The translations under genes and the position numbers were made by a program. Of a stretch of 64,000 nt of DNA, positions 34,493 through 46,090 are shown piece by piece (position 1 is the stretch's first letter; every line of letters begins with the position of its first letter). The stretch is from Streptomyces sp. NRRL F-5123 (GTDB lineage Bacteria > Actinomycetota > Actinomycetes > Streptomycetales > Streptomycetaceae), in NCBI RefSeq assembly GCF_000721495.1, contig NZ_JOHY01000016.1, positions 1 through 64,000 on the forward strand. Direction: 5' to 3'. The notes beneath the pieces were generated by a model. That model made no database searches, was not told the origin of the DNA, and was given only the letters and a program-made list of their open reading frames with translations.

Positions 34493-37212
34493 GCCGAGCC
34501 TCCGATCAGGGTCAGGAAGGCGTCCTCCAGCCGGCGGTGCGGCCCGACCCGGGCCACCGGCACGTCCAGCCGGACGAGTTCGGCCACGAACTGCGCCGGC
34601 GTCAGCCCGTCCAGCACCGCGAGCAGGCCGTCCTCGGCGCGTACGGCGGTGGCCACCCCGGGCAGCTCCGCGACCTTGTCGACGACGTCCGCCGGCATCT
34701 CGCCGTCCACGCCGACCAGCACGGTGTCCTCCGAGCCGACGATCTCGGCGACGGGCCCCGCGGTCACCAGCCGGCCGCGGTCCATCACCACCAGGTGCGT
34801 GCAGCTCTGCTCGACCTCGGCCAGCAGGTGGCTGGAGACGATGACCGTGCGCCCGCCGGCCGCGTAGCGGATCATCACCTCGCGCATCTCGCGGATCTGC
34901 GGCGGGTCCAGGCCGTTGGTCGGCTCGTCGAGGATCAGCAGGTCCGGCAGGCCCAGCATGGCCTGCGCGAGGGCGAGGCGCTGCCGCATTCCCTGGGAGT
35001 ACGTGCGCACCGCGCGCTCCAGGGCGTCGCCGAGGCCCGCGATCTCCAGCGCCTCGGCCAGGTGTGCGTCGCCCGGCGGACGGCCGGTGGCCTGCCAGTA
35101 CAGGTCCAGGTTGGCACGGCCGGTCAGGTGCGGCAGGAAGCCGGCGCCCTCGACGAAGGCGCCGAGCCGCGACAGCACCGGTGCGCCCGGCCGCACGGCC
35201 TCGCCGAAGACCCGGATCTCGCCCTCGTCCGGGTGGATCAGCCCCATCAGCATCCGCAGCGTGGTGGTCTTGCCCGCGCCGTTCGGCCCGAGCAGCCCGA
35301 GCACCTGCCCGGGCTCGACCCGGAAGGACAGGTCGCGCACCGCGTAGCGGTCGGCGGACTTCGCGTAGCGCTTGCTCAGCCCGGTGATCTGCAGCGGCAC
35401 CGCGGCGAGCGCCGGGTCGGCGGGGCGCGGCCGCACCCGGCTCCGCCCGGTCAGCAGCAGCGCCGCGGCGGCCAGCAGCGCGGCCGGCGGCAGCGCCCAC
35501 GTCCACCAGGGCAGCGGCCCGGCGGCGTCGGACAGCTCGGTGTCGACGGGGACGGTCAGCTGCGGCTCGGCCAGCGACACCGTGACCGACGCGGCGGCCG
35601 CGGGCGAGGCGTACCCCAGGTCGGTCGTGGCCAGCACCAGCCGCAGCCGGTGGCCGGCGGCGAAGTCGTGGTCCACCGCGGGCAGTCGCAGCGTCACGAG
35701 GGTGCCGCCCGGTGATCCGGTGACGCGTACGGGCGCGGCGAGCCCGGCGGGCAGCGTCTGCTTGCCGCCCGGCGTGACGTCGTAGAGCTTGCCGAAGAGC
35801 ACCACGTCGGGAGTCTTCGTGGCCGCCCGCAGGGTCACGGTCGGCGAGCCGGTCAGATGGGTGTGGGCGGCGAGCGGCGCGGAGTCGAAGCTCGCGAACT
35901 GCCCCGGCATGTCCGTGGACAGGCTCGCGCCGAGCGACGAGAGGGCGCCGAGCGATCCGGCGCCGGGCACCGCGGAGATCGCCGGCGGGGAGCCGCCCGC
36001 GGGGCTGAGGATGCGCTGCGGGCCGCCGGTCAGGGTGACCCGGCGGGCGGAGGTGCCCTCCAGGCCCGGGTAGGAGTCGGCGGTGGCGCCGCGCAGCACC
36101 ACGCTGCCGTCGGTGGAGTTCAGGCCGCCGGTGCGGGTGACCCGGAAGGCCGGGCCGGTGTCGGCGCCCTTGTCGCCCTTGAGGTAGCGGTCGAACCACG
36201 CGGTGACGCGGCGGTCGATCCGGCCGTCCTCGGTGTCGCCGCCGTCGTGCCCGCCGGCGATCCAGTCGACGGCCACGGGCGCGCCGTTGGCCCGCAGCGC
36301 GGCGGCCGCCGCGTCGGACTGCGCGAGCGTGAAGAGCGAGTCGGTCTGACCCTGGACGATCAGCGCGGGCACCTTGACACGGGACGCGACCGCGGCGGGG
36401 CTGAGCGCCGCGAGCTGCGCGGTGGCGGCGGCGTCGGGGCGGCCGGCCTGCGCGACGCGCTGGTAGAGCGCGCAGATCTGCGGCGTGAAGCGCCCGCACA
36501 CCGGGTCGCTCGCAGCGGCCGTGGTCGCCAGGGCCCGGGCCTGCGCCGCGGTCGGAGCCTTGCCCTTGCCCCGGTCCGCGGTGGTGGGGGGCAGCGGGGT
36601 GGCGCCGGAGGAGAAGAAGATGCCGGCCCAGAGCTTCTTGTAGACGTCGTCGGGGAAGAGCGCGTCCGCGAGGTTCCAGTACGTCTCGCGGGGCGCGATC
36701 GCGTCGACGCGGTGGTCGTACCCGGCGGCCAGCAGCGAGACCGCGCCGCCGTACGACACGCCCGTGACGCCGACCCGCGGGTCGCCGGGCGCGTCGAGCC
36801 GGACCTCGGGGCGGGCGGCGAGCCAGTCGATGAGCCGGCTGACGTCGGCGACCTCTCCGTCCGGCGCGTTGAGCCCGATCTGCCCGCCGGACGCGCCGAA
36901 GCCGCGCGCCGACCACGTCAGGACCGCGTAGCCGTGCCGGGCCAGCGACTCGGCCTGGCCGCGCACCTCGCCCTTGCTGCCGCCGAAGCCGTGGCCGAGC
37001 AGCACCGCGGGTCTGCGGCCGCCGCCCGCGGTGAAAAAGGAGGTGTCCAGGCGTACGCCGCCGGCGCCGGTGAGCATCGCGTCGGAGCGGTGCACCGCGG
37101 GGCCGCCGCCGGCCGCCGCGGCCGTACCGACCGCCGCACCGCCCGCCACGAGCACCGCGAGCGCCCCCGCGCCGGCCAACCACCGCCTGCGCCGCGGCCA
37201 TCGGAGATCCAT
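34489..37212 (-). CDS. Fusion of X-Pro/CocE-like alpha/beta hydrolase, transmembrane segment and ABC transporter ATPase
   Basis: 907 residues. An Arg-rich start with a membrane segment (about 11-30) is followed by an S15/CocE-NonD-type alpha/beta hydrolase: LLGHGFGGSKGE, GVSYGGA with nucleophile Ser153, and GGHDGGD with His322. The galactose-binding-like X-Pro C-domain extends to about 560. A second membrane segment (about 565-590, PLPWWTWALPPAALLAAAALLL) leads to a full ABC ATPase: Walker A GPNGAGKTT at 642-650, signature YSQGMRQRL from 738, Walker B ILDEP with Asp762/Glu763 and the H-loop SSHLL. The topology is consistent: hydrolase outside, ATPase inside. It pairs with the overlapping permease gene. 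Fusion of hydrolase and transporter in one chain is unusual; the substrate could be a peptide or acylated compound. Confidence 0.85.
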   Translation of the reverse strand: MDLRWPRRRRWLAGAGALAVLVAGGAAVGTAAAAGGGPAVHRSDAMLTGAGGVRLDTSFFTAGGGRRPAVLLGHGFGGSKGEVRGQAESLARHGYAVLTWSARGFGASGGQIGLNAPDGEVADVSRLIDWLAARPEVRLDAPGDPRVGVTGVSYGGAVSLLAAGYDHRVDAIAPRETYWNLADALFPDDVYKKLWAGIFFSSGATPLPPTTADRGKGKAPTAAQARALATTAAASDPVCGRFTPQICALYQRVAQAGRPDAAATAQLAALSPAAVASRVKVPALIVQGQTDSLFTLAQSDAAAAALRANGAPVAVDWIAGGHDGGDTEDGRIDRRVTAWFDRYLKGDKGADTGPAFRVTRTGGLNSTDGSVVLRGATADSYPGLEGTSARRVTLTGGPQRILSPAGGSPPAISAVPGAGSLGALSSLGASLSTDMPGQFASFDSAPLAAHTHLTGSPTVTLRAATKTPDVVLFGKLYDVTPGGKQTLPAGLAAPVRVTGSPGGTLVTLRLPAVDHDFAAGHRLRLVLATTDLGYASPAAAASVTVSLAEPQLTVPVDTELSDAAGPLPWWTWALPPAALLAAAALLLTGRSRVRPRPADPALAAVPLQITGLSKRYAKSADRYAVRDLSFRVEPGQVLGLLGPNGAGKTTTLRMLMGLIHPDEGEIRVFGEAVRPGAPVLSRLGAFVEGAGFLPHLTGRANLDLYWQATGRPPGDAHLAEALEIAGLGDALERAVRTYSQGMRQRLALAQAMLGLPDLLILDEPTNGLDPPQIREMREVMIRYAAGGRTVIVSSHLLAEVEQSCTHLVVMDRGRLVTAGPVAEIVGSEDTVLVGVDGEMPADVVDKVAELPGVATAVRAEDGLLAVLDGLTPAQFVAELVRLDVPVARVGPHRRLEDAFLTLIGGSA

Positions 37213-37290
37213 CCCACGATCCTAGGCCGGGCGGATCCGCGGTCCGTGGACGGGCGGGGCTTTCCCCGTATTTCCCCGGCTTTTCACAAC

Positions 37291-37325
37291 GTGCGGCGCC
37301 CGCCGGGAAGGGCCGGGCACCGCAC
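37291..37325 (-). terminator. Hairpin after DUF4232 lipoprotein gene
   Basis: 12-bp stem with one mismatch (37291-37302 with 37314-37325) just past the stop of the lipoprotein gene on the minus strand. Confidence 0.5.
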
Positions 37326-37330
37326 GGGGG

Positions 37331-38056
37331 TCAGATCTGCGTGACCGGGCGCATCGCCATGCCCTCGGTGAGGGCCCAGCCGTACAGGCGCGCCGCGTCG
37401 TCGTAGGAGACGGAGTCGAGGCCGCCCGGCAGGTCGAAGACGAGGGTGCCGTTGAGTTCGGTGCCGTCGCCGGAGACGAGGGTGGCGGTGAAGCGGTCGG
37501 ACCGGTCGTACTCCGCCTCGCCGCCCTCGTCGGCGCCGAAGACGTAGAGGCCGGCGTAGGCCTTGCCGCCGCCGGGGACGACCAGCGGCTCGGTGTTCAC
37601 GTCGCCGAGCGTCCGGACGATGTCGGCGTCGTTGCCGGCTCCGAGCCGGACCATCGGGGACTCGTTGAGGACGCACGGCGTCCTGGTGCCGTTGGTGACG
37701 GTCAGCAGGAAGTGCCGCGGGGTGTCCCCGGCCGCGTCCTCCAGCTCGACCGCGGTGTTCAGCTCGGTGACCTGGCAGTCCTTGTACTTCGTGCCGTTGC
37801 CGCCGCTGGTCTCGCCGGTGTCCCCGGTCCGGTCGTCGGCGGGCGTGGTGGTGGCGGTCCCGGTGCCGGAGTCGGTGGTGGGCGCGGTCGCCTTCGGCGT
37901 GCCCGTCCCGGTCGACGCCGGGCTCGACGGGCCCGCGGCGTCGTCGTCGCCCTGGCACGCGGTGGCTGCCAGCAGCACGGCGGCCACCACCGCCCCCATG
38001 AGGGTGCCGCGCAGGCCCCGGCGTACCGGGCCGGTTCTGGCCGTCTTCGTCTCCAT
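37331..38056 (-). CDS. DUF4232-domain lipoprotein
   Basis: 241 residues. Basic start, hydrophobic core (about 20-32) and LAATAC lipobox predict membrane anchoring. A Thr/Pro/Ser-rich linker (about 37-95) precedes a DUF4232 domain, recognisable from the early Cys (YKDCQV), LLTVTNGTRTPCVLNESPMVRLG and the beta-rich tail; two Cys could form a disulfide. ATG at 38056 follows AAAGGAAC. The function of DUF4232 proteins is unknown. A convergent hairpin lies downstream. Confidence 0.78.
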   Translation of the reverse strand: METKTARTGPVRRGLRGTLMGAVVAAVLLAATACQGDDDAAGPSSPASTGTGTPKATAPTTDSGTGTATTTPADDRTGDTGETSGGNGTKYKDCQVTELNTAVELEDAAGDTPRHFLLTVTNGTRTPCVLNESPMVRLGAGNDADIVRTLGDVNTEPLVVPGGGKAYAGLYVFGADEGGEAEYDRSDRFTATLVSGDGTELNGTLVFDLPGGLDSVSYDDAARLYGWALTEGMAMRPVTQI

Positions 38057-38310
38057 GCGGTGTTCCTTTTCCCCCGAGACCGGCCTCGAGGACCGGTACT
38101 TGTGCAAGCGACGCCGCAATTCTGACCGGCGGGGCCGGCCCGCACCCGCGGATCGCGCGTCTGTTACCGCCCCCGCACGAACTGGCAGCGCGGATGTGAC
38201 CGGGGCCGCGCGGCCGGCGTACGGGCGGGGGCGGCACCGCTCCGGCGGGCGCTGTCGGTGGCCCGCGGTACGGTGCGGGAAAGGATGTGACGGGACGGGA
38301 GGAAAGGCGC

Positions 38311-38970
38311 ATGAAGGGCACGTTGACGGCCGCCCAGCGGCGCGCGCTGACCGGTTCCGACCCGGTGACGGGGCGGCTGGCCGCGCGCGCCGACGTGTGC
38401 GCCGCGCTCGCCGCCCACGGGCTCGCCGTCCGCCACGGGCGCAGCGGGCACCACGGGTACTACCTCACACCGGAGGGCCTGCGGCTGCGCGCCGACCTGA
38501 CGGCGGCCCGGCCCGACGTCCCGCCGCCCGGGCGTCCCGCGCCCGCCGCCGACACCTTCGCCGCCGACGACGGGACGGGGGCGGGCCCGCCCGGCGGCCC
38601 GCGGCGCGCCGCGGAGGTGGCGACCGCGTGGGAGGGCCTGCTGCGGATCAGGTCGCTGCTCCTCGACGGGTCGACCGGCGCGCCCGCGCCCTGGGAGCGG
38701 GACCGCCCCGTGCACGCCGTCGCACTCGCCCTGGAGGCCGCCGGCTGCCCTCCCGCCCGTCCCGGCTCCCCGGGGTACGCCGTGACGGCCGCCGGGGAGC
38801 GGGAGGGCGAGCCGCGGGTCACCTGGCGCGGCGGCCCGGACGGTACGGCGGCGATACGGGCGCTCGCCCGCTGCGCGGAGCTGCTCGGACGGTACGGCTG
38901 GCAGTGCACCGAGCACCGCACGCGCGAGGGCGAGCCCTTCCTGCTGGTCTCCCCCAGCCGCACGCGCTGA
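38311..38970 (+). CDS. Hypothetical protein, 219 residues
   Basis: The start at 38311 is preceded by GGGAGG with eight bases of spacing. The N-terminal part (RADVCAALAAHGLAVRHGRSGHHGYYLTPEGLRLR) looks like a small winged-helix-like or wing-strand fold. A Pro/Ala/Gly linker follows, then a C-terminal half with two possible alpha-beta units (AIRALARCAELLGRYGWQCTEH). No family is recognised. It stands alone between a divergent lipoprotein gene and the aldo/keto reductase. Confidence 0.65.
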   Translation: MKGTLTAAQRRALTGSDPVTGRLAARADVCAALAAHGLAVRHGRSGHHGYYLTPEGLRLRADLTAARPDVPPPGRPAPAADTFAADDGTGAGPPGGPRRAAEVATAWEGLLRIRSLLLDGSTGAPAPWERDRPVHAVALALEAAGCPPARPGSPGYAVTAAGEREGEPRVTWRGGPDGTAAIRALARCAELLGRYGWQCTEHRTREGEPFLLVSPSRTR

Positions 38971-39073
38971 GCCGGTCCGGGCCGGTACGCCCCGGCCGGC
39001 GCGCGAGGCCCGCGCGGCACGTCCCGTACGGCCGCCTTCACCGGCGGCGGGACGCGGATTAAGGTCGTTGACC

Positions 39074-40078
39074 ATGGAATACCGTCACCTCGGCCGCAGC
39101 GGCCTGATCATCAGCGAGATCGCCTACGGCAACTGGCTCACCCACGGCTCCCAGGTGGAGGAGGACGCCGCCACCGCCTGCGTGCGCGCGGCCCTCGACG
39201 TCGGCATCACCACCTTCGACACCGCCGACGTCTACGCGGGCACCCGCGCCGAGTCGGTGCTCGGCCGCGCGCTGAAGGGCGAGCGGCGCGAGGGCCTGGA
39301 GATCTTCACCAAGGTCTTCTGGCCGACCGGCCCCGGCCGCAACGACCGCGGCCTGTCCCGCAAGCACATCATGGAGTCCATCGACAACTCCCTGAGCCGC
39401 CTGCAGACCGACTACGTCGACCTCTACCAGGCGCACCGCTACGACCGCTTCACCCCGCTGGAAGAGACGATGGAGGCCTTCGCCGACGTCGTGCACTCCG
39501 GCAAGGCGCACTACATCGGCGTGTCGGAGTGGACCGCCGACCAGATCCGCCGCGCCCACGCGCTGGCGCGCGAGCTGCGGATCCCGCTGGTGTCCAACCA
39601 GCCGCAGTATTCGGCGCTGTGGCGCGTCATCGAGGGCGAGGTCGTCCCGACGTCGGAGGAGCTGGGCATCGGCCAGGTCGTCTTCTCCCCGATCGCCCAG
39701 GGCGTCCTCACCGGCAAGTACCTGCCGGGCGAGCAGCCCCCGGCGGGCTCGCGCGCCACCGACGACAAGGGCGGCGCCAACATGATCGGCCGCTTCATGC
39801 GCGACGACCTGCTCGCGCGGGTGCAGGAGCTGAAGCCGGTCGCCGCGGAGGCGGGCCTCAGCCTCGCGCAGCTCGCGGTCGCGTGGGTGCTGCAGAACAA
39901 GAACGTCTCGGCCGCGATCGTGGGCGCCTCGCGCCCCGAGCAGGTGGGCGAGAACGCGAAGGCGGCCGGCGTGCGGCTGGACGCCGAGGTGATGGAGCGC
40001 ATCGAGTCGATCCTCGCGCCGGTCGCGGTGACCGACCCGCTCAAGGTCTACGAGAACGTTCCCACCGCGCGGCCCTGA
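39074..40078 (+). CDS. Aldo/keto reductase (Kv-beta-like)
   Basis: 334 residues, a TIM-barrel NADPH-dependent oxidoreductase. MEYRHLGRSGLIISEIAYGNW opens the first strand. The catalytic tetrad appears as Asp in FDTADVYAG (Asp and Tyr), Lys in EIFTKVFW and His in YQAHRYD. The late NADP-binding segment is AIVGASRPEQVGENAKA. The sequence pattern is that of the potassium-channel beta-subunit-like reductases. ATG at 39074 was chosen over TTG 39068 because AAGG lies nine bases upstream. Confidence 0.9.
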   Translation: MEYRHLGRSGLIISEIAYGNWLTHGSQVEEDAATACVRAALDVGITTFDTADVYAGTRAESVLGRALKGERREGLEIFTKVFWPTGPGRNDRGLSRKHIMESIDNSLSRLQTDYVDLYQAHRYDRFTPLEETMEAFADVVHSGKAHYIGVSEWTADQIRRAHALARELRIPLVSNQPQYSALWRVIEGEVVPTSEELGIGQVVFSPIAQGVLTGKYLPGEQPPAGSRATDDKGGANMIGRFMRDDLLARVQELKPVAAEAGLSLAQLAVAWVLQNKNVSAAIVGASRPEQVGENAKAAGVRLDAEVMERIESILAPVAVTDPLKVYENVPTARP

Positions 40079-40080
40079 CC

Positions 40081-40152
40081 CCGCGGGGCCCCGCGGGGCC
40101 CCGCGGGGCTCCCCGTACGGCGCTCCCGGGCCGCCTCTCGCGGCGGCCCGGG
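40081..40152. terminator. GC tandem repeat and bidirectional terminator
   Basis: CCGCGGGGCC occurs three times in direct tandem (40081-40110). It is followed by a perfect 11-bp hairpin (40125-40135 with 40142-40152, loop of 6). The region separates the convergent reductase and Rpf genes, so the hairpin can serve both. Confidence 0.65.
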
Positions 40153-40158
40153 CGCCGG

Positions 40159-42702
<2,544 letters not shown>

Positions 42703-42725
42703 CCGTCGGGACCTCGCGCCTGCGC

Positions 42726-42792
42726 CGCGGGGCGCCCCTTTTCCAGGGCTGCGCCTACGCCGCTGAGCACCCGCTTTCAGGGGCGCCCCGCG
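42726..42792 (+). terminator. Large inverted repeat after LLM gene
   Basis: A 14-bp perfect stem (42726-42739 with 42779-42792) encloses about 39 bases. It contains the AGGGGCGCCCC core and resembles the mosaic elements at 20-23 kb and 54.5 kb. Probably a terminator or relic of the repeat family. Confidence 0.5.
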
Positions 42793-42877
42793 CAGCCGGT
42801 GAGTGGGCCGGGTGGCGTAGAGGGGCCACCCCTCGGGGTGGGGTACGGGCCTGGTCATCGCGCCGCACAGGCATTGG

Positions 42878-42894
42878 CGTTCATACGGTGAACG
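42878..42894 (+). promoter_or_regulatory. Inverted repeat directly before DacA start
   Basis: CGTTCA-TACGG-TGAACG, a perfect 6-bp inverted repeat with 5-bp spacer, ends two bases before the ATG at 42896. No Shine-Dalgarno sequence is present. TACGGT ends seven bases before the ATG and could be a -10 box for a leaderless transcript, with the repeat as operator. Confidence 0.4.
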
Positions 42895-42895
42895 T

Positions 42896-44131
42896 ATGAG
42901 CAACCGTCGCGCAGCCCCCCGTATCCCGCTCCGCGTCGCCGCAGCGCTCGGCGCGGGCTGCTGCCTCGCCGTGTTCGCGGCCCCCGCCGCCCCCGCGGGT
43001 GCCGAGGACGGCGGGACGGGCGGCGGCAGCCCGAACCAGCTGGCCGGGGGGGCGCTGCTGGCCGAGCCCGGCGTGCACGTCGACCTCCAGGACGGCGCCC
43101 CCGACCTGCCGGACGGCATCTCCGCGCTGTCCTGGACGGTCTCCGACGCCCGCACCGGCCAGGTGCTCGCCGCCAAGAACGCGCACCGCGAGCTGCCGCC
43201 CGCCTCGACCCTCAAGACGCTCTTCGCGCTGACCGTGCTCCCCCGCTTCCCGGCGTCCGAGACGCACAAGGTCACCGACGAGGACCTGCTGGGCATCGGC
43301 GAGGGCAGCAGCCTGGTGGGGGTGCAGCCGGGGCAGACGTACACCGTGGCCGACCTGTGGCGCGGGGTCTTCCTCGCATCGGGCAACGACGCCGTGCACG
43401 TCCTGGCGCACATGAACGGGTCCGTCGCGCTGACGGTGTCCCAGATGCAGGCCAAGGCGCGCATGCTGGGGGCCGACGACACGCATGTCGTCTCGCCGGA
43501 CGGCTACGACAACCCGGGCCAGGTCTCGTCCGCGTACGACCTGGCGGTCTTCGCCCGTGCGGGGCTCGCCAACCACGACTTCGCGTCGTACGCCTCGACG
43601 GCGTCCGCCGAATTCCCCGGCGGTCACGACGCGCAGGGCGACTACGTCAAGTCGTTCGGGATCCAGAACACCAACCGGCTGCTGACCGGCGCCCAGGGCG
43701 TGCACCCCTACCCGGGGCTGATCGGCGTGAAGAACGGCTACACCACCAACGCGGGCAACACCCTGGTCGCCGCCGCCGAGCGCGACGGCCGCACCCTCAT
43801 CGTGACGGTCATGAACCCGCAGTCGGGCCTGCCGCAGGCGGTCTACACCGAGGCCGGCAAGCTGCTGGACTGGGGCTTCGCCGCCGCCGGGCACACCACC
43901 TCGATCGGCACCCTCAACTCCGCGCCGACCGCCTACCACCTCAAGAGCGTGGCCGCGCAGGCCCCGGCACCGGCCCGTCAGGCACCGCACCCGGCTCCCG
44001 CCGAGCACTCCTCCCCGGCGCACGACAACACCTCCGCGCGGGCCTGGTACGTCGGCGGCGGCCTGGCGGTGCTCGCGGCCGGCTCCGTCCTGCTGCTGCG
44101 CCGCAAGGCGGGTGGCGGCCGGGGCCGCTGA
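42896..44131 (+). CDS. dacA: D-alanyl-D-alanine carboxypeptidase (S11, penicillin-binding protein 5 type)
   Basis: 411 residues. The signal peptide ends near Gly35/Ala36. Catalytic SxxK is Ser104/Lys107 in ASTLK, SxN is Ser162-Gly-Asn164, and the third motif reads Lys279-Asn-Gly281 in GVKNGYT where KTG is usual. The C-terminus has a Pro/Ala/His linker, one membrane segment (about 380-400) and the basic tail RRKAGGGRGR, typical of a sortase-less wall-membrane anchor. It trims the terminal D-Ala of peptidoglycan stem peptides on the outer face of the membrane. Confidence 0.92.
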   Translation: MSNRRAAPRIPLRVAAALGAGCCLAVFAAPAAPAGAEDGGTGGGSPNQLAGGALLAEPGVHVDLQDGAPDLPDGISALSWTVSDARTGQVLAAKNAHRELPPASTLKTLFALTVLPRFPASETHKVTDEDLLGIGEGSSLVGVQPGQTYTVADLWRGVFLASGNDAVHVLAHMNGSVALTVSQMQAKARMLGADDTHVVSPDGYDNPGQVSSAYDLAVFARAGLANHDFASYASTASAEFPGGHDAQGDYVKSFGIQNTNRLLTGAQGVHPYPGLIGVKNGYTTNAGNTLVAAAERDGRTLIVTVMNPQSGLPQAVYTEAGKLLDWGFAAAGHTTSIGTLNSAPTAYHLKSVAAQAPAPARQAPHPAPAEHSSPAHDNTSARAWYVGGGLAVLAAGSVLLLRRKAGGGRGR

Positions 44132-44483
44132 CGCCCCGCACGCGGAGCCCTCGCACGCCGGGATCCGCTCGGCGGCCTCCCGCCGACGACCCGGCGTGCT
44201 ACAGTGCGAACAGCACTTCTCTGCGCCGCCCTCTTCGCGGCGCCGGTGCTGGTTTCGAATTCCGTCCCGTCCGGCGGTTCGCCCGTCCGGTCCGGTGGTC
44301 CCCTTCCGCGGTCGCGCAGGACGCGTCCGCACCGGTTCGCCCCCGACGCCCTGGTGACCTGCCTCGGCACGGGCCGCCGCTCGACGTCCGCGGTCCGCGG
44401 AGCGTGACGACCCCGCTCGCGCCGCACCCCTCCGGCTCCTCCCGCTCTTCCTCTCCTCCTTCTCTTCCGTCCGCGAAAGGACG
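44132..44483 (+). promoter_or_regulatory. Rho leader with pyrimidine-rich (rut-like) tract
   Basis: 352 bp. TACAGT at about 44200 can be a -10 box. The last 60 bases before the Rho ribosome-binding site (44426-44471) are almost all C and T with very little G, as in a Rho utilisation site. This arrangement would allow Rho to terminate its own transcription. GAAAGGA precedes the ATG. Confidence 0.45.
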
Positions 44484-45650
44484 ATGTACATGACCCGCAC
44501 TCTCGAACGGCCGGACGTACGGCCCGGGACGGCCGCCCCCGTGACGGGCGTCCTCGACATCCAGGGCGGCCAGGGCCGCCTCCGCTCCCCCGGGCTGCAC
44601 CCCGCGCCCGGTGACCTGCACGTCCCCGCCGACCGGATCCGCGCGGCCGGGCTGCGCCGCGGCGACCTGGTGACCGGGCTGCCCGGAGAGCCCGGCGCCG
44701 GAAAGCCCGGCGCGCTCGCCGAGGTCCAGCTCGTCAACGGGCGGCCCGCGGGCGCGCCCCGGCCGCACTTCGCCGAGCTGACACCGCTGCACCCGCGCGA
44801 ACGGCTGCGTCTGGAGAGCCCGTTGCTGCGCGGCTCGGGCGCGCTGTCCGGGCGGCTCATGGACCTCTTCGCGCCGGTCGGCAAGGGCCAGCGCGGGCTG
44901 ATCGTGGCGCAGCCCAAGGCGGGCAAGACGGTGCTGCTGCAGAACGTCGCGGCCGCGATCGCCGCCAACCACCCCGAGTGCGTGCTGATGGTGGTGCTGC
45001 TGGACGAGCGGCCGGAGGAGGTCACCGACATGCGGCGCGGGGTACGCGGCGAGGTGCTGTCCTCGACCTTCGACCGGCCGCCGAAGGAGCACATCGCGCT
45101 CGCGGAGCTGGCGGTGGAGCGGGCCAAGCGGCTGGTGGAGCTGGGGCAGGACGTGGTGATCCTGCTGGATTCGCTGACCCGGCTGTGCCGGGCGCACAAC
45201 AACGCCGCGGCGCACAGCGGCCGTACGCTCTCCGGCGGGGTGGACGCGGCCGCGCTGCAAGGGCCGAAGCGGCTCTTCGGGGCGGCGCGGCAGACCGAGG
45301 AGGCCGGGTCGCTGACGATCCTGGCCACCGCGCTGGTGGACACCGGTTCGCGCGCCGACAGCTTCTTCTACGAGGAGTTGAAGGGCACCGGCAACATGGA
45401 GCTGTACCTGGACCGCTCGCTCGCCGAGCGGCGGGTCTTCCCCGCGGTCGACGTCCTCACGTCCGGCACCCGGCGCGAGGAACTGCTGCTGCCGCCGCGC
45501 GAGTTGCCGGTGGTGCACGGGCTGCGGCAGGCGCTGCACGGGCGCGACGCGCACTCCGCCCTCGATGTGCTGCTGGACCGGATGCGGCACACGCCCGACA
45601 ACGCGTCCTTCCTGCAGCAGGTGCAGGGCACCGTCCCGCGCCGGACCTGA
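44484..45650 (+). CDS. rho: Short paralogue of transcription termination factor Rho
   Basis: 388 residues. The N-terminal RNA-binding cold-shock-like domain (about 20-95, [14 protein letters not shown] and LRRGDLVTG) lacks the long basic insert present in housekeeping actinobacterial Rho (about 650-700 residues). The ATPase domain is complete: P-loop AQPKAGKTV at 142-150 (Lys148), catalytic [12 protein letters not shown], Walker [12 protein letters not shown], and the R-loop region [20 protein letters not shown]. It probably acts as an auxiliary hexameric helicase/termination factor. Second ATG at 44490 is possible. It is a single gene with a long leader. Confidence 0.9.
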   Translation: MYMTRTLERPDVRPGTAAPVTGVLDIQGGQGRLRSPGLHPAPGDLHVPADRIRAAGLRRGDLVTGLPGEPGAGKPGALAEVQLVNGRPAGAPRPHFAELTPLHPRERLRLESPLLRGSGALSGRLMDLFAPVGKGQRGLIVAQPKAGKTVLLQNVAAAIAANHPECVLMVVLLDERPEEVTDMRRGVRGEVLSSTFDRPPKEHIALAELAVERAKRLVELGQDVVILLDSLTRLCRAHNNAAAHSGRTLSGGVDAAALQGPKRLFGAARQTEEAGSLTILATALVDTGSRADSFFYEELKGTGNMELYLDRSLAERRVFPAVDVLTSGTRREELLLPPRELPVVHGLRQALHGRDAHSALDVLLDRMRHTPDNASFLQQVQGTVPRRT

Positions 45651-46090
45651 GGCCGCGCCCGGCCGGGGGAATATCCGCCGGACCGTACGCGCAGCAGCCG
45701 CCGTCGCGATCGGGCTCACGGGGACGACCGGCCCGGCGGCCGGGGGAACGACGCCGGTCGAAGTCTTCCTGCAGCACGGCTTCATGACGATCGCATGGAC
45801 CTTCGACGCGGCTGCCGCCGCGCGTGCGCCGACCTGCTGGGGCAGGAGACCGGGTGCGACCCCGCCGCCCGAGGAAACGGACGAAGCCCGTGCACCGGGT
45901 CGGCGGCATGCGCCGGCCGCCCTTCGCCGCCGCGGCCGAAACACCCCGCCCCGCGTGCCGCGTTCGGCCCACCCGCCCCTGCACCCCGGGCCTCCGCCGG
46001 AGCCGGAAGCGCGCCGAGGGACGTGCTCGCCGGCGGAGCGGGGCGACACGCCGCGGGCCGGCCGCCGCGGACGTCGGCTAGCGTCTGATC
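45651..46090 (+). other. Intergenic, no supported gene
   Basis: 440 bp between Rho and the LuxR-type regulator. Reading frames here are Arg/Pro/Cys-rich and lack a ribosome-binding site, so no gene is called. TAGCGT at 46079-46084 is the probable -10 box of the next gene, ending six bases before its ATG. Confidence 0.5.

Noticed and set aside
45795..46088. 98-codon Cys/Arg-rich ORF between Rho and the LuxR-type regulator
   Set aside because: No ribosome-binding site, composition like shadow frames, and no recognisable domain.
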